Positions 12,656 to 24,036 of a stretch of DNA of 64,000 nucleotides are shown here, one piece after another. A program made the translations under genes and the position numbers. Every line of letters begins with the position of its first letter. The first letter of the stretch is position 1. The stretch comes from Plantago major (taxonomy: Eukaryota; Streptophyta; Magnoliopsida; Lamiales; Plantaginaceae), in contig CM048839.1 in the NCBI GenBank assembly GCA_026545765.1, positions 24,568,566 through 24,632,565 of the forward strand, given 5' to 3'. A model generated the notes under the pieces. That model was not told the origin of the DNA. It saw nothing but the letters and a program-made list of their open reading frames with translations, and did no database searches.

Positions 12656-13846
12656 CAAATGGTCGGTTTTTACCATGTTGCTTTGAAGTTTCGCGGATTG
12701 TTGTTGTATGAATGAGTGTGATTCTACATTGTAATGATTCTTGTAAATTATCAGTTCTTACTTGGAATGACTCCAGTCTTTATCTGTAAGTAAACATTTA
12801 CAGAATGATGGTGTTCCAGAATGATAATTTCTGGGATGAATAGATATTAGATCGAGCAATCTAAAACATGCATTAATCTTGAAGTAGTGTGGGGCGGATA
12901 AGTGTGACTCGAAAATCAGCTGAATCTCCTGTCCCACTTTTATTATAAATCACGTGTACCATCAGTAACTGTAAAGTTGGAGCCGCTCCGCTCCTGGCGC
13001 TATGGAGCGGCCAGGTTTAAAAAGCGTCCGGCCACTTTTAAAGACTGGTGAATCAGGGCAAGTTTTGGGTAGTCAAATACAATGTCGCCCCCACTTAAAC
13101 CTGATTGTCCCTGAATTCTGATTTTGCAGCCGTAACTACTCAATTCTCCACTTCAGCTCTCTCCTCCGGCACTGCAGCTATTCCATCGACATACAGTTTT
13201 CTGTTTTGCATTTTTTTCTATATTGTTTTTAGCTTTCTTTTTTACTGTTTTCTTGTTTCTTTAAGCTCATTTCTGACTGTATTGTTGTCTAAGTTATTTT
13301 TGTACATGTACCATGTTCTATGGGTAGGTATTATATAGGGTATTTGTTTGCATATTTATGAATATCAGGAGCACTTGATAAGTTTTATGACAAGTATGTG
13401 CAATAGTTTGAATAGCGGTCATCCTGCTCTTTGGGTCGGTCGGGGATCCGAGATCGATAACTATGGTTGGACCTATACAAAATCACAGTCCTTCATGAGT
13501 TTTCTGGCCTTTGACACGTCTGATTCGGCATCTATGTCTGTGTATGATTGTTTAGATAGGCTAACAACTCAGATGGAGTCTGGGGGTTGCCAGGTTAATA
13601 CCTGATAGTTTGAAACTACTGAAGCTTGAGAACAAATAGTTGCAATAGTTCCATAATTCTCTGGAATATCACAGGGTCAAATTATATTGATAGAAGCACT
13701 AAAAATAAATAATTCGCATCTTATTATCTTACAGCGATCCGAAATCAGAAGTATCCGAAACTGATAACTAAACTCAATAATACAAAATTTAGAATACACT
13801 AAATTACAAAAAAGAACAAGCAACAAGGCAACATACCGCAAGGAGA
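12656..13846. other. Intergenic between convergent NPH3 and GSA genes
   Basis: This holds the 3' UTRs of two convergent genes. A GC-richer patch at 12980-13045 contains GGAGCCGCTCCGCTCC-like short palindromes. The open frames at 13105-13338 and 13348-13605 match nothing I recognise. I see no RNA gene or complete transposon. Confidence 0.55.
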
Positions 13847-16800
13847 TTAAAGTGTCTGGAATACCTTCTTGGCAGCTGCTATCGTCTGTTGAATGTCTTC
13901 CGAAGTATGAGCTAAGCTCGTAAAACCAGCCTCGAATTGAGAAGGTGCAAAATAGACACCCTCCTCCAGCATTCCTCTGTAGAACTTTGCGAATTTTGCA
14001 GTATCACTTTTCTTTGCATCCTCGAAATTGTAAACAGGACCATCACAGAAAAAGAAGCCAAACATCCCATTTATATATCCACCGGAAATAGCGTGGCCTG
14101 CCTTCTTACCAGCATCCAAAAGGCCCTCAACAAGTTCACCAGTTATCTTGTTCAGATGCTCATATGTTCCCGGCTGTTGCAGTCGCTTAAGTGTGTGGAT
14201 ACCAGCTGTCATAGCCAACGGGTTTCCACTTAGTGTCCCAGCTTGATACATAGGTCCGGATGGAGCAACCATCTTCATGATCTCCTTCCGCCCTCCATAT
14301 GCACCTACTGGCAAACCACCACCAATAATCTTCCCAAGTGTGGTCAAATCAGGAGTTATGCCGAAATACTCCTGGGCTCCACCATAGGATAGCCGAAACC
14401 CAGTCATAACTTCATCAAAAATAAGAAGACTATCATTATCTTTGGTAAGTTTGCGCACGGCGTTGATGAAATCAGGTGTTGGGGGGATAAAGCCAGCATT
14501 TCCTACAACTGGTTCGAGAATTACAGCTGCAATTTCTCCTTTGTTAGCTTCAAACAGGCTTTCAACTGTGGCAATGTCATTATAAGGGGATGTGAGGGTC
14601 CCAGAGGTAGCTGCTTTGGGGACACCTGGGGAATCAGGAAGCCCTAATGTGGCGACTCCACTTCCGGCTTTAACTAGGAAAGGATCAGCGTGGCCATGGT
14701 AACAACCTTCGAATTTGATTATCTTCTCACGGCCAGTATAAGCACGGGCCAATCTAAGTACCCCCATGCATGCTTCAGTACCAGAATTGACAAAACGGAC
14801 CATTTCTATGCTTGGAACAGCAGAGATTACCATTTCAGCCAAGACATTTTCAAGGAGACAGGGAGCACCGAAGCTGGTTCCTTTCTTCATAGTTTCAGCC
14901 AAGGCAGCAAGTACCTGCAGATGATCAACAATGCAGTTTAATGTTTGTGGTTCTCAGTGCTTAATTTTATTTAACCACCGGTACGCAGTGTGATTGTGTC
15001 CTTGTAGGATAAGTGTTTGCTCATCTAAATGGATGCCTTCCATCAAAATTACCTCTCAGAACTTGTTAACACAAACAAAGGCTGATAAAGTTGGAATTAA
15101 TCAGATTATCCTGACAAAGCAATATGTTTAAACTCAACAGACCCGGTCTAGGTAATAATTTTCCATTTATGTTGGAGCATGTCTCTCTTTGCTGAGCTAC
15201 AGAACACTCATTTAAAATGGTTAGGATAATATGTATCAAGCCACATCCATAATCATAGTGATGTAGATTCTTATCTCATTTCCTAATACATGCATTCTTC
15301 AAACCCCTCCCATTTTTTTTACAGTGGCATGAATGGGAATTGGAAAGTTGCACGTCACATACATCATTTATTAGTTATTTAATCACCATAGATTTAAAGT
15401 ATTGCACGAAAGGTAGCGTCCATTATATTTCAAACTAGTAAATAAATAGAGCAAAAGACTGACCTCATCATCAGCATGACCAATTATGGCAGGCCCCCAT
15501 GATCCAACGTAGTCAATGTATTCATTACCATCAATATCCCACATCCGGGAGCCCTTGACAGAATCAATCACGATAGGCTGACCGCCAACTGACTTAAAAG
15601 CACGTACAGGGGAATTTACACCTCCTGGCATCAATTCCTGTGGACATTATGACATACTAGATGAGATAATGTGTGTAGTCATCAGTGAATCCAAAATATC
15701 ATATATCGGACAGAACATACATCTCAACAAATGTGACATTCACGAAGTCAAAATGATATCCAGGAGGAATCACGTGTTTCTCTCCGTTGTCAACTATTTA
15801 AGCATTATAAAAGTCCGCTCACCTTTCTATTTCCACCAACTTCCTCCATGGTTCATTATTACACAATTCTTGTCAACAATCTATGATAAAACACTAACGC
15901 TTGTTATCATGTCAATTGTAGAAGTGACATTTATTTCTGCATATTACTCATGTCTTCTTATTTTACATAGCAGTAACAAAAAAGTCGGATGGAGGTGGCA
16001 AACTGGCAACAATACAACGATCAAAGAGAGATTATAATCAGTTGCGCTATATCAGGCTTTACGAAATTCACAAAAACTTTTTATGATGAAGGTGTTCTAC
16101 AGTTAAAGGACATTTATCCTGCACTATCAACTTCAGAACATCTCATCTTAAAGCCATCAAATCTATTTACACTGAAATAGGTGGAGGTTATATAATGCAA
16201 TGGAAGTAGATTTAATTAGTCTTCTGATTTCTATTTGACTTTGCTATTGTTTTTATCACGAAAAGTCTTGTCTGCGAGTTCTTCCATCCCTAGTATCAGC
16301 TTTAATCCAAAACAAACCACAGATTACTTCTAAAGTTACAATGAGTTAACGACATTGATGACCCGGTAATCATCAATCATAAACAACACAATGAGGTGCC
16401 AAACTCAACAACCAATGAACCAAATCAAGTGCTCCATATTTCCAAAGGAAAACATTAAAACACAGTTTCAATTAGTTCTCAAACGAATCCGTACATCGGT
16501 AATACTGAGAACTCTCCTGCATTTCTAGAATTTTAACCTACCGATTAATTCCAGCACCTTACCAAATCTCCACATACCAACTGCAAACTTGTTACACTTG
16601 CATCGGCTCAAGAGGAAATGAATTCATGAAAGTAGCTTACTAGGTACTAGTTAATCAGTCCTAACTCCTAATTATATACATTATAAAAAAATTCTTCTAA
16701 ACTCAACAAGAGAGAATGAAATGGCAGAGAAAAACAGATCACATGCCACAATCCGGTAAACAAAGCTGATACAACTCGAATTATATCAAAACAAGCTGAA

Positions 16801-17010
16801 CTAACAATCAATCTTCTTACGAAGACATGAATTGTGTACCTTAGCTGCGTTAAACGCATCTTCGGATTTCTTCAGAGTGTAGGTTTTCTTCTTCTCCTCA
16901 ACAAGAGTCATCCGGACGATCGAAGCGCATCGCTTCTGGCGGTGGCCAACGCGAGCTTGACTCAATTTAGACGGGCATGAAACGCCTATACTTGAAATTG
17001 AAGCCGCCAT
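13847..17010 (-). CDS. GSA: Glutamate-1-semialdehyde 2,1-aminomutase, chloroplastic
   Basis: Three minus-strand exons encode 470 residues: 17010-16840 (57 codons), 15637-15464 (58 codons) and 14914-13847. All junctions are phase 0 with GT-AG sites. The enzyme is PLP-dependent and converts glutamate-1-semialdehyde to 5-aminolevulinate, the committed precursor of chlorophyll and heme, in the chloroplast stroma. The first ~35 residues are rich in Ser, Ala and Arg without acidic residues, as expected of a transit peptide. Family landmarks are [40 protein letters not shown], the PLP-aspartate segment [12 protein letters not shown], and TTLGK with the Schiff-base lysine at residue 310, followed by [13 protein letters not shown]. 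The length is standard and no break is seen. The start is the first ATG followed by the transit peptide. A Copia element begins about 340 bp upstream. Confidence 0.97.
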
Positions 17011-17347
17011 TTCCGACCAGATACGGCGGTGTTTGGTAGCAGTGGAATTTTGCGAGCGTTTTGTATTGGTTTCGTGGGAGATTTAGAGCTGTGACTTCTT
17101 TTTCAGTTGAATTGCGAAGAAGAAGATAAGAAATTCAGATAAGAGGAAAATTTTCATTTGTCTTGTACTGGGTCAAAATTGAGAAAGTGAAATTGTAAGG
17201 AGTTAAAAGTTGTGGCTGCTGGATTGGGCTTGGGCCTGGCCTAATCACTATCCTTAAAAAATTCCATCCGACATTACAAATAGCATAGAGAAACTATGAA
17301 GATTAGTGATTACTCATCGACTGTTCTCCGGATAATATATTGGTCCC
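17011..17347 (-). promoter_or_regulatory. GSA 5' UTR and proximal promoter left between gene and retrotransposon
   Basis: Only about 340 bp separates the GSA start codon from sequence shared with the retrotransposon terminal repeat. The stretch includes a GA/CT-rich part near the gene (about 17090-17160) and no clear TATA box. The role is inferred from position. Confidence 0.45.
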
Positions 17348-17947
17348 CCATTAGTAGCCAAATTGATGCTGCAACATTTAAGCTCAGAGTAATGCAACCT
17401 GTTAGTGGGGAGGTTACCTCTTCACATTTAAGTGGAATAATCTGGAAATTTTCTAGAAGGCCAAAAGGTTTGTTTAGTGAAAAATTGTGGTAAAAAGATA
17501 AACCCGCGAGCCATATTTGCTCCCATCTCGCTTAGGTTTTCTAGTTCAAATTTTTCTGGGCCCTACCTCACAGCAGCGTAGGAGGTTCCATATAACCACA
17601 ACACACACTTGTGACTACGAAGAACAAGCATACCTTTATACTACTCTTTCCTTCCATATGTTTTCAATGTGGGACAATTGCAAAAAGCAAGTCCCAACTA
17701 GCTCACTTTAAGCCAATTTATCATTCACACCTAGAATTGGTTACCTCCCGTATCTTATACTGTTACGAAGCTTGTGCATCCCACTTCGCAACGAGCTAAA
17801 GAGCACGCAAAATCGAGTGGTGGAACTTAGATAATTAATTGCTCAAAGTTACCCACTTAACACATTATAAAGCATAACAATTTTGGCTCTCTCTTGGTTG
17901 CCTCTTGCAACCACACTTAGTTGCCTCTTGCAACCAATTCCCCAACA
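17348..17947 (-). repeat. 3' LTR-like block of the outer Copia element (incomplete)
   Basis: On the minus strand it starts TGTTGGGGAATTGG and runs for about 600 bp. Blocks shared with 38022-38432 include the repeated GTTGCAAGAGGCAAC motif, CACTAAACAAACC and CAGCATCAATTTGGCTACTA. Compared with the other copy it carries an extra ~85 bp near 17380-17465 and a different middle (17570-17700). It lacks the TATATATACCCC promoter and leader part found at 37.7-38.0 kb. A purine tract ATGTGGGGGAT directly precedes it on the minus strand (17948-17958). Confidence 0.78.
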
Positions 17948-18469
17948 ATCCCCCACATGAATGAGACAATTGGCTGGTAAATGCAAATGCAGCCTATCAA
18001 TGCAAGTTCGAGAGTTCTTCGAGAAAAACGTTGCATCGGGAAAGGTGGTTGTTAGCCTTGAACCTTCCCTAGTGAAATACCATCGGATACACTTGCCAAC
18101 AAGTGGACGCGATGCCTTGAACTTTTCGGCTTTTGTGTGTAACAAGACAATGATATACACACAACGATTTCCTCTACACCACATAGGTCCTTTCGTTGTT
18201 GTCCGTTTTGGCCCTGGACTGCCTTGGAAACTTTCACCGAATGCTCTAGAGATTTAGCCCTGACTATCATCTCATAGAAGCGGCCCCTTCACGTTCGACA
18301 TAGGTGATCTCTCGTTAGAAGTATCCTGTCATACCCCACGTTATCAACTTAACGTATAAGGATCATTAAAAGCTTTCGCTTATCCTCCACTGTACATGTC
18401 TATCACTCTTTCATCATAGGAATAGGTAGGGAACTCTATTTCCCGAGTGCTTTGGTCGATCCCCCCCCC

Positions 18470-18490
18470 CCCCACACACACACACACACA
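18470..18490. repeat. C-run followed by (CA)n microsatellite
   Basis: A run of about 12 C then about 9 CA dinucleotides lies between the RNase H end and the 3' LTR of the outer Copia element. It is simple sequence only. Confidence 0.8.
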
Positions 18491-18560
18491 ATTCGGTTGT
18501 CCCTTTGAACCTGCAAATTGGGGTTTACAATTCAGGTAGGGTTGCCATCATGGGTGGTAA

Positions 18561-21500
18561 TCATTTAATGGGCTTTAACCCCATTCCCCTCGATGATTCC
18601 TCCACACGGTCTCTTGTAAGACCTTTAGTTAATGGGTCCGCAATATTATCTTTGGATCTTACAAACTCCAAAGCTATAACTCCCGTTTTTAATAGTTTCT
18701 TCACGGATTTATGTCTCCTACGAATATGTGGAGACTTCCCATTATACACATTATTCCTTGCTCGTCCAATAGCAGACATACTGCCACAGTTCAAGCTAAT
18801 TGGAGGCATAGGTTTTGTCCGCATAGGAGTGTCTTCCAAGAAACTCCGTAACCAATCGGCCTCTTCTGCTGCAAGATCCAACGCTATGAATTCAGATTCC
18901 ATAGTTGATCGTGTAATGCAAGTTTGTTTGCAAGATTTTCAAGAAATCGCTGCTCCACCGATTGTGAAAATATACCCACTCGTGGATTTCACTGTCCAGG
19001 AACCCGTAATCCAATTCACATCACAATACCCTTCAAGCACAACTGGATATCTCGTAAAATGCAGCCCATAGTTAGACGTGCCCCTTAGATATCTAAGGAC
19101 TCTAACTACTGCTTTTCCAACGTTCATGATTCGGGTTACTCGTATATCGGGCTAACTTATTCACTGAGTTAGCGATATCTGGTCTAGTACAGTCCATGAG
19201 GTACATTAGACTGCCTATAATCCTAGAATACTCAAGTTGCCCCACACTTTCTCCCCTATTCTTGCAGAGCTTTGACACCACCTCCATAGGAGTTCTGACA
19301 ATCTCATTACTGTCTTTGTCAAACTTCTCAAGAACCTTTTCAACATAATGACTTTGAGAAAGTGAGTATCCCACATCCGTTTTGGAAATTTTCATTCCAA
19401 GTATGACATCGGCTAGACCCATGTCCTTCATATCAAAATTCCGTGACAACATTCTCTTAGTAGTTATGATGTTATCATTGTTGCCAATGATTATCATATC
19501 ATCCACGTATAAGCACACTATGACATAGTCTTTGTCATCTCCCTTTACGTAGACACACTTGTCACATTGATTTATCCTAAACCCATTTGAAAGCATAACA
19601 CTATCAAATTTCTCATGCCATTGTTTAGGAGCTTGTTTTAATCCATACAAAGATTTAACAAGTCTACACACTTGTTTTTCTTTCCCGGGAACCACATACC
19701 CTTCGGGTTGTTCCATGTAGATTTCTTCCTCAAGTTCTCCATTGAGGAAAGCTGTTTTTACATCCATCTGATGAATCTCAAGATTAAACAATGCTGCAAA
19801 AGCAATGACTAATCTAATGGATGTCTTTCTAGATACAGGAGCATACGTGTCAAAGTAGTCAACACCCTCTGTTTGCTTGTATCCCTTAACTACAAGTCTT
19901 GCTTTGTATTTATCCACGGAACCATCTGGTTTCATCTTCCTCTTGAAGATCCACTTATGACCTAGTGGTTTAGAACCAGGTGGTAGATCCACAAGTTCCC
20001 ATGTATGATTCTGCAGAACCGAATTCATCTCACTATCAATCGCCTCTTTCCAAAGATCAGAATCTGCTGATGAGATAGCCTCTTTGTAGGAGATCGGATC
20101 CTTATCTACCATGTAGGTTAGAAAATCCGGACCAAAAGTTTTTGTTGTCCTAGCCCTCTTGCTACGTCTAGGTTCTTCTACTTCCTTTTGAGGATTCGCC
20201 TCCCCCACATTAGTCGCTTCTTTATTGATCTTTGAGTCAATAATAGTAGACCGATCAATGTAGGGAAAAACCCCCTCAAAGAAAGAAGCATCTATTGCTT
20301 CAATAATAGTATTAATATGCATCTCAGAATTATCTGATTTGTGAATCAGAAATCTATATGCACTGCTATCTTGAGCATATCCTATAAACACGCAATCTAC
20401 CGTTTTAAATCCAATCCGAGTCCTTTTGGGAGGAGGAATAGGAACCTTTGCTAGACACCCCCATACTTTAAGGAATTTATAAGAAGGTGCATGATCTTTC
20501 CATAATTCATAAGGTGTTTTGTCTAGCTTTTTATGCGGTAGCCTGTTTAGGATGTAATTTGAGGAAAGCAAAGCTTCCCCCCACAAATTTTGGGGTGCCC
20601 CCGAACCAAGCAATAATGAATTCATCATCTCTTTGAGTGTCCTATTCTTCCTCTCAGCAATTCCGTTTTGTTGAGGGGGGTAAGGAGCAGTTGTTTGATG
20701 AATGATTCCATTTTCAGCACATAACTGAGCAAATGGAGACTCATACTCTCCACCTCTATCGCTCCTCAACATTTTAATCTTCTTACCAAGTTGATTTTCA
20801 ACTTCATTCTTATAATGCACAAACATGTCAATTGCTTCGTCTGTACTTCTCATTAAGTAAACATAGCAATATCTTGTGCAGTCATCGATAAAAGTGATGA
20901 AGTAACTTTTACCACCTCGCGATTGGACATACTTTAAGTCACAAACATCAGTATGTACCAAATCCAATGGCTCCGAGCTTCTCTCAATAGAACGGAAGGA
21001 TGCTTTTGCTAACTTCGCTTCGACACAAGTCTCACACTTGTATTGTTTATCAATGTTAAATTTGGGTAGTAGGTCAAGTGATATTAATTTTTGTAAACTT
21101 TTACGATTCACATGACCTAGTCTGCCATGCCATAAATTAAAAGAATCATGCAAGTAAGCAAATTTAACATACTCATTAGCCTCTTGGGCAACATTGTTTC
21201 CATCTGAGCTAGTGGAAGCCTCAGTTACATTTGCGCCATAAGGCTCAAGACTGTGAATTACGAGTAGCAACCATCTTAAACAAATTATCACAAAAGTAAC
21301 CTTGTCCTATGTAGGAGCCATCCTTGGTAAGGATAAATTTGTCAGCCTCAAAGCACTGACGGAAGCCCTTCTTGTTCAGCATAGATCCAGAGATCAGATT
21401 CTTGCGGATCTCAGGCACATGGAGTACTTCAATGAGTCCTTCCCGGATGTTAGCTTAAGGCCACAGTATTCTTTCCAAAGAACCTTTGCCACAGCAGAGT

Positions 21501-21681
21501 TTCCCATGTAGCATACCTCATTAGTTAGAGGTTGATAAGTCTTGAACATCCATTTGTTAGCACAAATGTGTCGAGTGGCCCCAGTGTCCACCCACCAATC
21601 CATGGAGTTTCCACCAACAAAGTTCACTTCGGAAACAACAGCACTTATATGCATTTCCTCCGTTCCTTGGGTAATACCCAA
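18561..21681 (-). pseudogene. Copia pol remnant: protease, integrase, reverse transcriptase, RNase H
   Basis: Minus-strand pieces in Copia order. A retropepsin active-site segment WWVDTGATRHICANK lies near 21600. The main frame (21291-19102) carries the GAG_pre-integrase zinc motif (LWHGRLGHVNRKSL), integrase DDE segments (HTDVCDL, LRSDRGGEYES, PPQQNGIAERKNRT) and the reverse transcriptase with YVDDMIII near 19500. RNase H (SEFIALDLAAEEADWL) lies at 18561-18902. Frames break between 21394 and 21291 and near 19120, and a stop interrupts the RNase H lead-in at about 18939, so no intact polyprotein remains. The order PR-IN-RT-RH is diagnostic of Copia. Confidence 0.95.
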
Positions 21682-21754
21682 ACTTCCAGCCTCAGCTACA
21701 TTAGCTTGACCACCTCTTCTGTTATTATTACCATTCCTATTGTTCCTTTGGTCT

Positions 21755-21783
21755 CTGTTGTTGTTGTTGTTGTTGTTGTTACT
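21755..21783. repeat. (GTT)n trinucleotide tract in Copia gag
   Basis: Perfect or near-perfect GTT repeats on the plus strand encode an asparagine run in the basic tail of the minus-strand gag. This is a common site of repeat slippage. Confidence 0.85.
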
Positions 21784-21937
21784 ACGACTGTTATTAGCAC
21801 GATCGTTACAATCTTTAGCCTTGTGGCCTTACCTACCACATACAAAACAATCCCCAACCCACTTCTGGTTAGGAGCAGAAGTCTTGGGGTCATTACGCCT
21901 TCTCTTAGCTCCTCGAGAGCTTTCAGCCTCAACAACA

Positions 21938-23227
21938 TTACACTACAAGAATAACCGAATTTAGGGACGGATAAAATCCGTCCCTAACTTAGGGACGAAT
22001 CGGCAGTGTTAGAGACGGACTAGGGACGGATAGGCCTATCCGTCCCTAGTCCGTCTCTAGTCCGTCCCTAAATCCGTCCCTATTTAGGGACGGATATAAT
22101 TATCCGTCGGATAATTCTATCCGTCTCTAATTCGTTGACCAAAAAAAAAAAAAAAGAAATTTAGGGACGGATAGATTTATCCGTCTTTAAGTTAGAGACG
22201 GATAAATCTATCCGTCTCTAATGTGCAGAAAACCCTAATTTATACCATTCATCTTCCTCCCATTACCACAAATCTTCCACCACCCACCACTCTTCCTCCC
22301 AACGCTCTTCCACCACCACAACTTCACCCTCCACCACCACCCATCCACCACGCACCTCCACCGCACCACCACAACCCTTCCACCACGCACCACCACCGCA
22401 CCACCTCCACCCATCCACCACCATTCTCCACCATCCTCCACCATCCTCCACCGCACCACCCTTCCACCGCTCCTCCACTGCCTCCCACCATCCTCCGCCC
22501 TTCCACCGCTCCTCCACTGCCTCTAATTCCGCCACTGTCCCACCATCCTCCGCCCTTCCACCGCTCCATCCATTCACAACCACCTCGACACCACACATCT
22601 CGACTTCCACCACCACACCACTTGCCTTCCACCCTTCCACCACCATACCACTCGCCACCACCAGATCCACCAACACACTACCTTCTTCCACCCACTGCAC
22701 CACCACCCTTCCACCGCTCCTCCACCCACCACGGCACCACACAACCAGATCCACCACCACACTACCTTCTTCCACCCACTACACCACCACCACCACCCTT
22801 CCATCGCTCCTCCACCCACCACGACACTACACAACCAGATCCAGATCCACCACCATCCTCCACTACACCACCACCATCCGACCACTTCCGGACTCGGACA
22901 AGAATTTTTAAAATAATTTGAATTTAAAATTTCAAAATAAAAATTATTAGAAATTTTAAAATAATAGCCAGAATTTAAAAAATAGTCAGAATTAAAAAAA
23001 AAATCTATTAGAGACGGATATTTATCCGTCCCTAAAAGTCAACGACTTATTAGAGACGGATAATTCCGTCTCTAACTAGAGACGAATACTTTATCCGTCT
23101 CTAACTCCTTAGAGACGCCAAGTTTGGAGACGGATCTGTTATCCGTCTCTAAGGAGTTAGAGACGGATCGGCATTGATTTAGAGACGGATAATTCCATCT
23201 CTAAATCCTGTTTTTTTTGTAGTGTTA
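21938..23227. mobile_element. Non-autonomous CACTA (En/Spm) element with TTA target duplication
   Basis: The element is 21941-23224 (1284 bp). It starts CACTACAAGAATAACCG and ends TTTTTTTTGTAGTG, and is flanked by TTA on both sides (21938-21940 and 23225-23227). CACTA ends and a 3-bp duplication are diagnostic. Subterminal regions are packed with GGGACGGAT / ATCCGTCCC and AGAGACGGAT repeats in both orientations. No transposase is present. The middle is a pyrimidine-rich CCACC array. It inserted into the gag of the outer Copia element. Confidence 0.95.
22223..22921 (+). repeat. CCA/CCT-rich low-complexity core with open frame
   Basis: An uninterrupted frame of 232 codons would encode an almost pure Pro/His/Thr/Ser chain (PPP, HHP, PPPH repeats). 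Several other frames on both strands are equally open, which is what strongly biased base composition produces. It lies wholly inside the CACTA element. I treat it as a simple repeat and not as a gene, though transcription is possible. Confidence 0.7.
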
Positions 23228-24036
23228 GCCTTAGAAACATTAGCAAATGGCTTCTTGGCAGCCTTTCTCACATCACTTTCAATCCTCAGCTTTAGGATCA
23301 AGTCTTCAAGTGTCATTTCCTTCTTCTTATGTTTCAGGTAGTGCTTGAAATTATCCCAAGAAGGAGGAAGCTTCTCTATCATCAACGCGACTTGTAGGGG
23401 ATCATTAATCGCCATGCCCTCAGCGGCCAAGTCATGATAGATCCTTTGAAGCTCTTCAGCTTGCTCAAGCACAGGCTTGGCATCCACCATCCTATACTCA
23501 TGGAAACGTGCAGCAACAAATTTCTTAGAGCCAGCATCTTCCACAGTATACTTCTTGAGTAGTGATTCCCAAAGTTCTTTTGCATTCTTTTTCTCATAAA
23601 AAATTTGATACAAGGAATCATCAAGACTCAGAAGTATAATGTGGCGACACATATAGTCGCTGGATTCCCACACTTTGCACGTTTCCTTGGTATTAGGATC
23701 AGCCGGATCCACCTCAGGTTTGTCCTCATTGATAAACCGGACAAGTTGGGGCGAAGGTAAAAAAGTATTTTTTTCTTTCCACGCTTTAAAATTATTTCCC
23801 TTAAACTTTTCCGGTTTATCAAACCCACCAAACCGGATAGGACGTGAGGCATTTGGCGACCGGAAAGGCACTTGAATCACGCCTCAAAGACCGGTAGGAG
23901 GAACGTTTCCGGAACCATTGTTTCCGGGAGCAGTGTTGGTTGAGTTTCCATCAGTAGTCATTGTTACTACACAAAAACAGAGAAAGTTAGTAACCGGATA
24001 ATAAAACAAAAAGAGATTTAGCTTAAGATTGTTGGT

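Larger units (their letters stand above)
21790..23961 (-). pseudogene. Copia gag (outer element), split by a CACTA insertion
   Basis: The minus-strand ATG at 23961 starts a UBN2-type Copia gag: FGGFDKPEKFKGNNFKAWK, later LIEKLPPSWDNFKHYLKHKK. A TGA at 23884-23886 interrupts it 25 codons in. The frame runs to the CACTA element at 23224 and resumes at 21940 with a basic tail and a CX2CX4HX4C zinc knuckle near 21800-21845. One codon of the knuckle is TAA (21829-21831). The gag is therefore inactivated three ways. Confidence 0.88.

Noticed and set aside
13105-13605. Two plus-strand frames between NPH3 and GSA
   Set aside because: The first is a Phe/Leu/Ser run typical of AT-rich DNA, the second has no recognisable motif, and neither has convincing splice partners.
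18505-19071. Plus-strand 188-codon frame
   Set aside because: It is antisense to the Copia RNase H region, which has clear family motifs on the minus strand.
22235-22885. Several long open frames on both strands, rich in Pro/His on plus and Trp/Gly/Val on minus
   Set aside because: They are produced by the strand-biased CCA array inside the CACTA element and show no domain or codon-use evidence of selection.
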